Part shown: positions 1 to 7,982 of the stretch, piece by piece
Layout of the letters: every line of letters starts with the position of its first letter
Position numbering within the stretch: the stretch's first letter is position 1
Origin: Christensenella tenuis
Lineage (GTDB): Bacteria > Bacillota > Clostridia > Christensenellales > Christensenellaceae
Direction: 5' to 3'
Assembly (NCBI RefSeq): GCF_014287795.1
Contig: NZ_JACOON010000005.1
Coordinates: forward strand, 186,001-250,000
Length of the DNA stretch: 64,000 nucleotides
Translations under genes and position numbers: made by a program
The notes under the pieces: generated by a model
Databases searched by the model: none
Told to the model about the DNA's origin: nothing
The model's input: only the letters and a program-made list of their open reading frames with translations

Positions 1-240
1 CTTGTGCACAGCGCTTTTGTCTGTGTAATAATGGCCCCAAAAGTATTCGCGGGGCGTACTCCTGCGAAACTGCCACGTTACATAAGGCTGCGGGGCTTTG
101 CTGTTCAATAAGGGGCTTGCCCCGTCATTCAACGTGGCAAGGGACGGCGATCAGCCGTCCACGCAATCAGGGAGAGATTGCTCTCCTCCTGATTGCGCCA
201 ATGGAACCCGCCGCCTTTAAAGGCGGGGGGCATCTTGCCT
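1..240. other. Hairpin-dense non-coding stretch, identity unknown
   Basis: Several consecutive inverted repeats can be read: TTCGC..GCGAA around 47-69, TGCCACGTT (71-79) with AACGTGGCA (130-138) enclosing GGGGCTTGCCCC, GGACGGC..GCCGTCC around 143-160, GCAATCAGG..CCTGATTGC around 164-198, and CCGCC..GGCGG around 209-221. The density is far above the rest of the window. It might be the end of a small insertion that truncated the reading frame beginning at 332, or a structured RNA whose remainder is off the left edge. I cannot assign it to a known family. Confidence 0.4.
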
Positions 241-329
241 AAGTTATATCCCAGCGCAAAACCCGTATTTCCAATACACCGTTTCTTAAGAATGGTATAT
301 CCCTGATTACGTTCCACTCGCTTCCTCAT
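129..329 (-). pseudogene. Truncated small mobile-element protein (fragment)
   Basis: The reading frame opens with MRKRVERNQGYTILKKRC and continues IGNTGFALGYN. This head resembles small proteins that I associate with clostridial integrative elements, which continue with a Trp/Tyr-rich segment, but here the frame runs at once into the hairpin-rich DNA of 1-240 and encodes low-complexity sequence to its stop. GGAGG lies only two bases before the ATG, poor for translation. I read it as the 5' remnant of a gene cut by an insertion. The family link is from memory and weak; a chance reading frame is also possible. Confidence 0.3.
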
Positions 330-352
330 CTCCTCCGTTTCTAAAAATAGGT

Positions 353-387
353 ACAAAAAAACACATGAGATAGGTTCCCATGTGTTT
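353..387 (-). terminator. Rho-independent terminator of the Fic operon
   Basis: On the minus strand AAACACATG pairs with CATGTGTTT around an 11-base loop, followed by a T-run. It lies about 15 bases after the fic stop codon. Confidence 0.75.
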
Positions 388-402
388 CAGCAATACATTA
401 TT

Positions 403-1113
403 TTATTCTTCTGTTTCAAAAAGCTCGTAATGGTATTCTTTTACGTCATAGTCATTGATATGAGAATAATCCTGCCTTTTGCTATTGTCCATTCGTTCGG
501 GTTCCGCATGATTTGTCATTGCATCTAAAATGATTTTATATAAATGCTGATATTCTTGATAAGGTTGGATAGAGGCCATGACCAGGGAATCCCTGACGTA
601 TGAACTGTACTCTGAAAACAAAGCGACATTGATATCAATATTCTTACTGCCTAAAAAACTAAGCATAAAGGTAGTTATGGTACGAGTATTTCCTTCGCGA
701 AATGGGTGTAATTTCCACAACTCTGCAAAACATTTGGTAAATGTATCCGCGCAGTCTTCCGTTTCAAGGTGTTCCCATTCTATGTTCTGCAAGGCGGCTA
801 TAATTCTTGCAGTTTCTTTCTCAAGCAGCGTGTAGTCGGTATATTCTACTGACATTCCGTCTAATACACGCTCTGCCTTCCTGATATTGATTGTTCTAAA
901 TTGTCCGGCCCACTCATAAATATCTCCAAACAAATAATAATGTAACTTCTTTAACAAATCTACGGTAAACTCTTTCCCGGATAAATATTGTTCTGCCGTT
1001 ACGAGGTTTATATATACGAGGTCATTTTCCTTTTCGGTAAGTAACTGACCGTCGCGTATATCAAACTTATTGATTAATATATTCGTACCCGGATAAGTAT
1101 ATGGATCGGGCAT
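403..1113 (-). CDS. fic: Fic family protein (probable AMPylating toxin)
   Basis: A 236-residue Fic-domain protein. Fic enzymes transfer AMP or another nucleotide part to a target hydroxyl; toxin members modify topoisomerases or other housekeeping proteins. The active-site loop reads HPFREGNTR (residues 136-144), with the catalytic His, the acidic residue and the closing Arg of the HxFx(D/E)GNxxR signature. The segment FGDIYEWAGQFRT (62-74) matches the flap region of class I Fic proteins. AAGGAGG stands seven bases before ATG. It follows the small VbhA-like gene by 27 bases, so the pair is a toxin-antitoxin operon. The gene is more AT-rich than the downstream chromosome, fitting acquired DNA. 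Family assignment is firm, target unknown. Confidence 0.9.
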   Translation of the reverse strand: MPDPYTYPGTNILINKFDIRDGQLLTEKENDLVYINLVTAEQYLSGKEFTVDLLKKLHYYLFGDIYEWAGQFRTINIRKAERVLDGMSVEYTDYTLLEKETARIIAALQNIEWEHLETEDCADTFTKCFAELWKLHPFREGNTRTITTFMLSFLGSKNIDINVALFSEYSSYVRDSLVMASIQPYQEYQHLYKIILDAMTNHAEPERMDNSKRQDYSHINDYDVKEYHYELFETEE

Positions 1114-1140
1114 AATAACCTCCTTACAAAAAAATGACGC

Positions 1141-1326
1141 TCATTTGAGCGCCAATCCAGATTTTTTAAGATACTCACGTTTCATTTGCTCTGCGCTTAT
1201 TTCACCATTAATATATCGTTTGGTAATATCTGTGGCTGTTTTCGATGGCCGTCGGCCTTCTACCATTGCAATGCCAAGCGCGTTATTAACACGCCGTAAC
1301 CGCAATGCTTTTTCCTGATTTGTCAT
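1141..1326 (-). CDS. VbhA-like antitoxin of the Fic toxin
   Basis: A 61-residue protein lying directly upstream of fic. The N-terminal helix contains NNALGIAMVEGRRPS; aligned by eye to the VbhA inhibitory helix (S/TxxxE-G/N), the key Glu-Gly is kept at 23-24, while the Ser/Thr position is Ile19. In class I Fic systems this Glu pushes against the active-site Arg and blocks productive ATP binding. The second half (RYINGEISAEQM) matches the usual C-terminal antitoxin helix. Start chosen at MTNQEK because GAAAGGAGC precedes it; the longer frame has no site. Residue alignment is mine and should be checked. Confidence 0.8.
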   Translation of the reverse strand: MTNQEKALRLRRVNNALGIAMVEGRRPSKTATDITKRYINGEISAEQMKREYLKKSGLALK

Positions 1327-1357
1327 AGTAACGCGCTCCTTTCGTATTGTTATATAT

Positions 1358-1385
1358 ATTATACCAAAATACTGGAAAAAGTAAA
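1358..1385 (-). promoter_or_regulatory. Candidate promoter of the VbhA-Fic operon
   Basis: Minus-strand TTTACT, 16 bases, TATAAT, ending about 30 bases before the antitoxin start codon. The -10 box is perfect; spacing is one base short of optimum. Confidence 0.55.
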
Positions 1386-1434
1386 CCAAAGAACCGCGAT
1401 CAGGGGGCTTGTATAGCCCCCTGCCGCCTTGTCC

Positions 1435-1527
1435 TTATTGTTTGCTCTTTTTCCTCTTATGTAGGAAAACAGCTCCTGCTAAAATGCCGATACATAATAC
1501 GATTGCTAAAATTGTTTTCGGTTCCAT
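1435..1527 (-). CDS. 30-residue single-span membrane peptide coupled to the adhesin gene
   Basis: The peptide reads MEPKTILAIVLCIGILAGAV then FLHKRKKSKQ: one hydrophobic helix and a basic tail, predicted N-out/C-in by the positive-inside rule. Its ATG overlaps the stop of the giant adhesin gene by one base (TAATG), and GGAGGC within the last adhesin codons serves as ribosome binding site, so translation is probably coupled. Role unknown; it may be an accessory to surface anchoring or simply a small element gene. Too short for similarity to be convincing, but the start, site and composition are coherent. Confidence 0.5.
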   Translation of the reverse strand: MEPKTILAIVLCIGILAGAVFLHKRKKSKQ

Positions 1528-4500
1528 TATTTGCCTCCGTTCCGTATTTTTTTAGAGCGTTTCTTTTTCAGCCATATTGTAAGCACGATCAGCCCTGACG
1601 CTGCCGCACATATAACGAGATAGGGGAGCACGGTTCGGGTATCTCCCGTTTTCGGTGGGTTCTCCGGCGGCGGCAGTAACGTTACCGTCTGCGCTTCATC
1701 GTTTATGTCCGTATGTACGGCGATCTCCGTCCCCCCGCACTCCAAATACTCAAACGCTACCAGCGTTTTCCCGGTAAGGTCTATGGCAGGGAACGTGAAT
1801 ATAACCTTTGCTGTTCCCGCTGATTCCTCCGGCGTAAATACTGTTTCTGCCGTAATTTCCTTACCATTTACAAGAATCGGCTGTTCCGTTTCCTGAGCCA
1901 TCAGAATACCTTTCAGCACATATTCCTTTCCGGGCATAAGATTTTGATACGAGACTGTATCAACAAGGGATATTTCTTCACTCACTGCAATCTCTTTGTC
2001 TCCCTCTTGTCCGGTGAGCGTCGTGCCAATCTCCGGGTTCCGAAAACGTACTGTCTGCCCTTTGTCCCCGATGTCTGCGTGTACGGAAATCTCCCGGCCT
2101 TTGTATTGCAGGCTTTCGAACACAACGGCTGTCTTGCCTTTGAGCGGAACAGAGTTGAATGTAAAGATAACTTCTACTGTCCCGTTTTCCGTTTCCGGCA
2201 CAAACTCAGCCCAGGCGGTGATCGGCTCATCATCCGCAAGTAACGGTTCGCCTGTTTCTTTGTCCATTAACACGCCTTGCAAAGTGTATGTTTCGCCCGG
2301 GAGCAATCCATGATAGGTTACCGTATCCACAAGCGTTACTTCGGGAAGCACATCCAGCTCCTTTTCTCCATCCGGACCAGCCGCATTTGTACCGATCTCC
2401 GGTTTCTGGAACCGAACCGTCTGGTTTTCGTCCGCTATATCTTTATGTTCCGCAACTATTTTTCCATCCAGTTCAAGCGTCTCAAAAACAACTACGGACT
2501 TTCCATCCATGTCAAGGGAGTTGAACGTAAATTCATTGGTAACTGTCCCTTCCGGCGCGGTTGCCCGGAACACTGTTTCCGCCGTTATTTCCTCGCCGCC
2601 TATGAGGAGCGGCTGTCCTGTTTCCTTGTCCATCAACACGCCTTTGACCGTATATATCTTCCCAACGGACAAACCGCTGTAATACACCGTGTCCTGAAGT
2701 GTCGTTTGTTCAGACACATAGGCGTCATTCAGCATTGTTTCCACATCGTTTGCCGTCGTAAAGATTTCCGGCTGCTTTCCATAATCGTCGGTCAATGTTC
2801 CTAAATCTATAGTAGTATTGTGGCGGTAAATGGAGACCTCAAACGAAAGAAGCTCCATATCCTTGTTCGCCTCGCACCGCTGTTCTTCGATCAGATAATC
2901 GTCATACAGGAGCGCGCCCACGCTGTCGTCCAGCGTATCAATATCTCCAAACCAGATACCGTCCCGGTCTGTCGTTCCCCGGTTGGTGTTTTGGCTATGC
3001 GGGTTCCACGCGGAGGAGGTATCAAACTGTCCGTTCCTATCGGTGATGATGGTATGGGATTCTCCCGTGGTAAGGGACGTTATTTTGAACGGGATATTCG
3101 CAAGCCGCTGCGCCGTTCCGTCTGCGATCTTCACGCCTTTCAGGTCGCCGCGGATCGGCTCGTTTTTGATTGCCGTATCAGCCGTATTCAGGTTCACAAT
3201 TTCTCCGTTTTCACGAATCGTAAAAGTACGGGCGAGTACGCCCGTATGCAGATATCCTTCATCCGGCGGAGCAGTTTCCCGCACTTCGTATGTACCATAG
3301 GGAAGCAGGTTATTTTCCGTACTTGCCGCGCCTGTTTCGTCCGTTTTCATGGTATATACCACTTCACCGGGCGCATACAGCGTCCCGTTTACCAATACAC
3401 CCATTTTACTCCGGCTTATAATCTCAAACACCGCGCCCGCAAGCGTGCCGCCGCCCTGCGGTTTGTTTCCGTCAATTTCCGCGTCCCATTTCTCAATACG
3501 GACGCCGCCGCGGATCACATCATTTTTGATTCCTGTGCCGGAGGCGTTCAGATTAACTATTTTCCCGTTTTCCCGGATTTCAAACGTTCTTTGAAGTACA
3601 CCCTCATGCAAATACCCCTCCGGCTGTCCGTTTTCTGATTCCCTCACCTCATATCTCCCATAGGGGAGCAGGTCATTTGCCGTACTTGCCGTGCCTGTTT
3701 CGTCTGTCATCATCGTATGCACGACCTCCCCGGGCTCAAAGGAGTTTCCGTTTACGATCACTGCTTTCGCATTGCGGTTGACGATCTCCAGTACAGTATT
3801 TTCCAGAGTTCCGTCTCCCTGCGGCGTATTCCCGTCCAGTTCGTTATCCCATTTCTGTACGGAAACACCGCCGCGTATGACGGATTCCCGAACGACAGGC
3901 GCATTGTATGTCCACACCGATTCCACGCCCTGGCTGTCTGCGCTGATCTGCCGGATAAACAGTTCATCATTCGGCAAATATCCTTCCGGGCTTTTGGATT
4001 CCTGAATTGTTACTGTTCCGAGAGGCAGGGTGGGTATTTGCCCATTGCTTCCGTAATACAGCGGATCGCCGGAAACGAGATAGTCCGGGTGGAGCAGGGC
4101 ATAGCCGTCTGCGTCTGTCCTGACAGTCCATGTCCGCTCCGGCTGTTTCCCGGACAAATCGGCTTCTGTAGAATACAGCCCTTTGTAGTAGCGTATGGTA
4201 AATTCTGCTCCCATAAGTCCCGCGCCGCCCTGCGGCACATTTGTTCCGTTATCTGCGTCCAGCTTGCGGAGCAGGATATCTGCCGGATCGTTCTGCGGGA
4301 TATTTTTGACCTCCAATGCCGTCGTTTGTCCCGAGGTAATGGCAAAAGAAATTTGCCCTGTATGTCCTGCATACCCTTTTGGCGCGGTACGCTCTACGAG
4401 GTAATATCCTGTTCCTGCCGGGATGCCTGTAAGACTGCCTCTGCCATCTTCCTTTGTGGTGATTGTGCCAATTTTCTGCCCGCTACCGGAATACACATCA

Positions 4501-5951
4501 AAGACCGCACCGGCAAGAGAGTAACAGGGATTCCCGTTCGTTTTAGCGGGATCGGCAGAAACTTTGACGATCTCGAGGTTACCTGTGGGTGTATAGTCCC
4601 AGCTCATGATGGGCTGCTGGCCATTCGCGCGGCCCTCGTTGTAGAGGAAGGCGTCAAAACCCTCCGGTGGCATAGCCTGTGACTCAAACGAAGCTATCAT
4701 TCCTTTGACATGGCCGATCATATCATCGCCAAGTCCCTTAAACGCGGATTCGTCATTGAGGTATACATACGCCGCCGCTACATGGCACAGGGCATACATG
4801 GAATCATTGTTGTCGTTATCTCCGAACAAGCCCTCCTTTACGCTGTCCCATCCAGGGCCGCCGAAACCGTAATACGCGATCTTTGTTAAGGTTTTATCCT
4901 GATCGCTTCCGTTACGGTCAAGGTATCTGCTGATGGCATACTCTCCGTTGGAAGCTCCCTTAACAGTGGGATCGAGACAAAACGCCTGATTGCCGTCAGC
5001 CCAATAATATTTGGTATAGTAGCCGTAATAGATCTGGTTTTCGTCGCGGATGCTGGTGATCGTGGTCTTATCCCGTCCGCGCGTCTGGGGGAAAATGCCT
5101 GCGGCGTTCACCCGGATATTTCCGCCGAGCGGCGAGGTGCAAATGGTAAGCGTTCCATTCTCTATGCTGTAATCCCTGTCCGGCAGGTCTACGCCGTTTT
5201 GAGAGACAGAGGCTCCTGAAACGCCTGTAAGCGGAATGCTGACCGTATCTGCATTGGAGGGCATAGTGAGTTCCACGGCGCTGTCTTCATACACATCGTG
5301 CCTGTTGGTACTGACCGTTACGGTAACGGGCAGTTCCGTGATTTCGGAAACAGGGCAATACAATTCAATATGCAGATCATGCCCGGCAAGATTGCCCGGA
5401 AGCGAAATGATCCCGCTTTCAGCGTCATAGGCTGCATGGCCTGTGACGTCTATGCCACCGTCCAGCGTCACACGGAAACGGTCTGTGCTGACCGGGATCC
5501 TGTCCGGGTATTTGTTTGCCGAAACCATGATGGCTCGTCCATCTGTTTCAAATTCTGCATAAAAGGAATGGCTAGATTGTATTTCGCTGACATCATGGGC
5601 GTAATAATGGTACGTTACCTGTACCAAAGGCTGCTTTACTGTTCGGAACAGGATCGGCTGAATACCGCTGATATCTGCCGTCCGTGGTTTCGGTGTTGGT
5701 TCCGGTTCCTGTTCATTCGCCTGACTTGGCGTTTCCGTTGGAATCGGTGTTTTCTCCGGTTCCGGTGTGGAAGTAATCTCTGGCGTCGGTTCAACAACAG
5801 GCGTTTTCGTTGGTTCCGATGATGATATGGATACTTCCGGCAATTCTGGGCTTGGTATACCGTTTTCCGCTGATGCCGAAACGGGTATCAGGGAAAAACA
5901 GACCGCGACTGCCAATATGAGGCAAACTGCCTTTTTTGATATCTTTTTCAT
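1527..5951 (-). CDS. Giant sortase-anchored surface protein (TED, SpaA/Cna-B and VaFE repeats)
   Basis: A 1474-residue cell-wall protein. Residues 1-28 form a signal peptide ending at ASA; 30-95 are Pro/Thr/Glu-rich stalk. Around Cys325 (AFCLDPTVKG) lies a thioester-domain signature, which in pilus-tip adhesins binds host surfaces covalently. From about 455 to 1050 come five prealbumin-like SpaA/Cna-B modules, two nearly duplicated (both starting VIRGGV, near 694 and 811). From 1057 to 1425 follow three VaFE/TQ-type repeats, each ending like VxFExL..GxxIxxHxDIxDxxQTV. The end has PPKTGD (about 1432), a hydrophobic helix and a KKKRSKK tail, a variant LPxTG sorting signal. Start MKKISKK follows AGGAGG. 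Such modules usually carry internal isopeptide bonds. No sortase gene is in view. Confidence 0.88.
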   Translation of the reverse strand: MKKISKKAVCLILAVAVCFSLIPVSASAENGIPSPELPEVSISSSEPTKTPVVEPTPEITSTPEPEKTPIPTETPSQANEQEPEPTPKPRTADISGIQPILFRTVKQPLVQVTYHYYAHDVSEIQSSHSFYAEFETDGRAIMVSANKYPDRIPVSTDRFRVTLDGGIDVTGHAAYDAESGIISLPGNLAGHDLHIELYCPVSEITELPVTVTVSTNRHDVYEDSAVELTMPSNADTVSIPLTGVSGASVSQNGVDLPDRDYSIENGTLTICTSPLGGNIRVNAAGIFPQTRGRDKTTITSIRDENQIYYGYYTKYYWADGNQAFCLDPTVKGASNGEYAISRYLDRNGSDQDKTLTKIAYYGFGGPGWDSVKEGLFGDNDNNDSMYALCHVAAAYVYLNDESAFKGLGDDMIGHVKGMIASFESQAMPPEGFDAFLYNEGRANGQQPIMSWDYTPTGNLEIVKVSADPAKTNGNPCYSLAGAVFDVYSGSGQKIGTITTKEDGRGSLTGIPAGTGYYLVERTAPKGYAGHTGQISFAITSGQTTALEVKNIPQNDPADILLRKLDADNGTNVPQGGAGLMGAEFTIRYYKGLYSTEADLSGKQPERTWTVRTDADGYALLHPDYLVSGDPLYYGSNGQIPTLPLGTVTIQESKSPEGYLPNDELFIRQISADSQGVESVWTYNAPVVRESVIRGGVSVQKWDNELDGNTPQGDGTLENTVLEIVNRNAKAVIVNGNSFEPGEVVHTMMTDETGTASTANDLLPYGRYEVRESENGQPEGYLHEGVLQRTFEIRENGKIVNLNASGTGIKNDVIRGGVRIEKWDAEIDGNKPQGGGTLAGAVFEIISRSKMGVLVNGTLYAPGEVVYTMKTDETGAASTENNLLPYGTYEVRETAPPDEGYLHTGVLARTFTIRENGEIVNLNTADTAIKNEPIRGDLKGVKIADGTAQRLANIPFKITSLTTGESHTIITDRNGQFDTSSAWNPHSQNTNRGTTDRDGIWFGDIDTLDDSVGALLYDDYLIEEQRCEANKDMELLSFEVSIYRHNTTIDLGTLTDDYGKQPEIFTTANDVETMLNDAYVSEQTTLQDTVYYSGLSVGKIYTVKGVLMDKETGQPLLIGGEEITAETVFRATAPEGTVTNEFTFNSLDMDGKSVVVFETLELDGKIVAEHKDIADENQTVRFQKPEIGTNAAGPDGEKELDVLPEVTLVDTVTYHGLLPGETYTLQGVLMDKETGEPLLADDEPITAWAEFVPETENGTVEVIFTFNSVPLKGKTAVVFESLQYKGREISVHADIGDKGQTVRFRNPEIGTTLTGQEGDKEIAVSEEISLVDTVSYQNLMPGKEYVLKGILMAQETEQPILVNGKEITAETVFTPEESAGTAKVIFTFPAIDLTGKTLVAFEYLECGGTEIAVHTDINDEAQTVTLLPPPENPPKTGDTRTVLPYLVICAAASGLIVLTIWLKKKRSKKIRNGGK

Positions 5952-5984
5952 AACTACCTCCTGTTTTTCAGATAAAAGGGTAAA

Positions 5985-6018
5985 CAAAAAGGCCTGCATC
6001 TTTTTGCAAGCCTTTTTT
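5985..6018 (-). terminator. Terminator between the Pro/Thr-rich protein gene and the adhesin gene
   Basis: AAAAAGGC..GC and GCAAGCCTTTTTT form a stem with flanking A- and T-runs. On the minus strand it follows the stop at 6031 by about 12 bases and so ends the upstream gene before the adhesin gene. Confidence 0.6.
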
Positions 6019-6030
6019 ACTTATATATTA

Positions 6031-6639
6031 TTATTTTACATAGTAACTGAAGTTTTCTCCATTTAGCGTATGGCTTTTCCCATGTGCAACGATTGTGTCT
6101 ATCGTCATTTCCGCTCCGCAGGTATTACATACCGCAATATCTTGTTTGGGGGCTGTTGGCTGTGGCGTAGGTTCTGCCGTAGGCTCTGGAGTTGGGGCAG
6201 GCGTAGGCTGTGGAGTAGATGCCGGAAGCGGATCGGGATTTGATTCCGAAGTAGGCTCATTTTCCGGTACAGCAGCCGATTGGGAAGTAGATTGTGATTC
6301 GTACAAAGAATGATCTGTTCTGGTTTGCGTACCTTTGGAATTTGACGTGCTTGAACTTTCGTTGCTTTTCACCGTGTTATCTTTTCCCTGTCCAATGCTT
6401 TGTATGCTTTCCTCATTGTTTCCTGTCACCGATGCGGAGGCCGTTGGAGCAAATGACTGACCACGGCTTGGTTCAGGAGACGGGATTGCCAACGCGCCTA
6501 CTGTAGCTGTTGTTGTAGGTGCGCTTGTAGGACAGGATATAATTTCCGCTTGTTTGTTCTGGCCTCCTGCTATACTGACCGCTATCATACCTGCGGCTAT
6601 CCCTGCCGCTGCTATAATGACAATTCTCTTACGCTTCAT
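6031..6639 (-). CDS. Secreted or membrane-anchored Ser/Thr/Pro-rich protein with C-terminal CxxC
   Basis: A 202-residue protein. Residues 1-25 are KRKR followed by a hydrophobic helix (signal anchor). Residues 30-130 are Ser/Thr/Asn/Gln-rich, 130-165 a PT/PA/PTPEP repeat stalk, and the last 40 residues form a small tail with CNTCGAEM and a His (VAHGKSHTL), which could be a zinc knuckle or a disulfide site. There is no sorting signal. GGGGC-type ribosome binding site precedes the ATG. It lies directly upstream of the adhesin in the same direction, separated by a terminator. I do not recognise a family; it is probably an exported element-encoded surface protein. Confidence 0.6.
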   Translation of the reverse strand: MKRKRIVIIAAAGIAAGMIAVSIAGGQNKQAEIISCPTSAPTTTATVGALAIPSPEPSRGQSFAPTASASVTGNNEESIQSIGQGKDNTVKSNESSSTSNSKGTQTRTDHSLYESQSTSQSAAVPENEPTSESNPDPLPASTPQPTPAPTPEPTAEPTPQPTAPKQDIAVCNTCGAEMTIDTIVAHGKSHTLNGENFSYYVK

Positions 6640-6788
6640 TGTAACTGCTGCCCCTTTCCCTCGTATTTGCCACCATTATATTCTGATTCTGCTTTGTTGT
6701 CTAATGCCTGAAATTCTTCTTTCGGCTGGTAATACGGCAGGTAACAGGGTTGGGGTTTGTAAGGGGAAGGGGGAAAAACTATGTCACC

Positions 6789-6977
6789 TCATTTTTGCAA
6801 AAGGACAGACTTCTCCCCGGGCTTACCTTTTCTCTTTTGCAGGCATTTTTTCCGATTATATGTAAGGCGGGAGGAACGCTGTTTCTTTTCTTGCGGTTTA
6901 ATTTCCCCGCGGTTAAATCCCGGGATTTCCCGCATCATTTTTTCGTATTCTAAGTCTTTGCCCTCTGTAAAATACAC
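6789..6977 (-). CDS. Small basic protein of the mobile element
   Basis: A 62-residue, strongly basic protein (MYFTEGKDLEYEKMMREIPG at the start, Lys/Arg-rich afterwards). It begins with GTG, preceded by GGAGG nine bases away; the neighbouring ATG in another frame gives only a very short peptide. The head, acidic with a MMREIPGF motif, reminds me of short proteins encoded downstream of parB in clostridial integrative elements, but I cannot name a family. It lies 66 bases after parB in the same direction, so it may be in the parAB transcript. Confidence is limited by size. Confidence 0.45.
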   Translation of the reverse strand: MYFTEGKDLEYEKMMREIPGFNRGEIKPQEKKQRSSRLTYNRKKCLQKRKGKPGEKSVLLQK

Positions 6978-7043
6978 GTTTCATCACCTCCCCGGTGAAA
7001 AGGGCATAGAAAAATCCTTGCGTCTGCGCATAACACAAGGCTT

Positions 7044-7982
7044 TTACCGTTCATATTCCCGCGCCTGTTTCGCCCGTTCCAGTTTCCTGTAATACAGGTC
7101 GAGCGCCTTGAAGATGATCTCCTCCTTTTGTTTCGGCGTGTAATCTCTTGGGAAGTATTTATTAAGCTTATCTCCCGCAATGGTGAGCTTATAGTCCTGC
7201 GGGCGTTCCTCCTGCAATACAAGCTCTATGCCGTTTCGGTCAAGCTTTCCAGCCTGCGCCGCCTTTTTTAGACGCTGGGCTTGCGCGAGGGACGGCGTGC
7301 TTTCTTCCTGTTCTATTACTTCCAGTAAATTTTCCTGCAACGGTAAAGGAAGAAAGGACAACTCATAGGCGGGGTTAAGGGCGATCTTTTTATCATCTAC
7401 CATTTGCATCAATGGCGGGATCAGTTCGGTTAAGCGGATATATCGCTGTAATGTATCGCCGCTAATTTTTGCATCGGACGCTACTAAATCATCGCTGCGA
7501 AACTTCGCCGCAACTTGCGGCGAAGTTAAATCCGTCCGTGCTCCTTGCCTTTTGACTGCCTCCAATTTCAGCTTATATGCCTTTGCCCGTTCACTTGGCA
7601 GGATATTTTCACGCTGCAAGTTGCTATCCACCATGGCAATCGCGGCTTCATCATCTGTGAGGTTTCGCACGATACAGGGAAGGGTTTGCAATCCTGCTTT
7701 TAGCCCTGAAAATTTTCTGCGGTGGCCTGCCACAAGCTCATAACCGCCGTCTTGTTTGGGACGGACAAGCGCGGGATTCAAAATGCCGTATTCTTTTACG
7801 CTCTCCACCATTTTCGCCATTTCCTCATCGTTCCGCACCTGAAATGGGTTGTCCGGGTTTTCGCTGATTTTTTCCATTGGAATCTCAATTACTTTTTCGT
7901 GTTTCGCGTCTTGCCTGTCTGCTTCACTGGAGAATAGGTCATCGACTGAGGCCAGCTTGATGTTTCTCACGCTGCTTGCCAT
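7044..7982 (-). CDS. parB: ParB/Spo0J-family partition protein
   Basis: A 312-residue ParB-like protein. The N-terminal ParB/Srx domain (about 30-125) shows IPMEKISENPDNPF, ELVAGHRRKFSGLKAG and DSNLQREN, the CTP-binding boxes of ParB. A helix-turn-helix KorB-like domain follows (about 140-210), then a Lys/Glu-rich C-terminus that probably dimerises. ParB loads on a centromere and activates ParA ATPase, here helping to keep the element. The start lies inside the end of parA (44 bases of overlap), so the two are coupled. The coding sequence contains a perfect 27-bp palindrome at 7501-7527. Family certain; element rather than chromosomal copy inferred from context. Confidence 0.92.
   Translation of the reverse strand: MASSVRNIKLASVDDLFSSEADRQDAKHEKVIEIPMEKISENPDNPFQVRNDEEMAKMVESVKEYGILNPALVRPKQDGGYELVAGHRRKFSGLKAGLQTLPCIVRNLTDDEAAIAMVDSNLQRENILPSERAKAYKLKLEAVKRQGARTDLTSPQVAAKFRSDDLVASDAKISGDTLQRYIRLTELIPPLMQMVDDKKIALNPAYELSFLPLPLQENLLEVIEQEESTPSLAQAQRLKKAAQAGKLDRNGIELVLQEERPQDYKLTIAGDKLNKYFPRDYTPKQKEEIIFKALDLYYRKLERAKQAREYER
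7501..7527. repeat. Perfect 27-bp palindrome inside parB
   Basis: AACTTCGCCGCAA and TTGCGGCGAAGTT flank one central C. Both 13-base arms are exact complements. It sits in the codons for TSPQVAAKF at the start of the helix-turn-helix region, where protein constraint alone would not require a perfect palindrome. It could be a ParB nucleation site, an mRNA hairpin tuning parB, or an operator. Confidence 0.7.
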
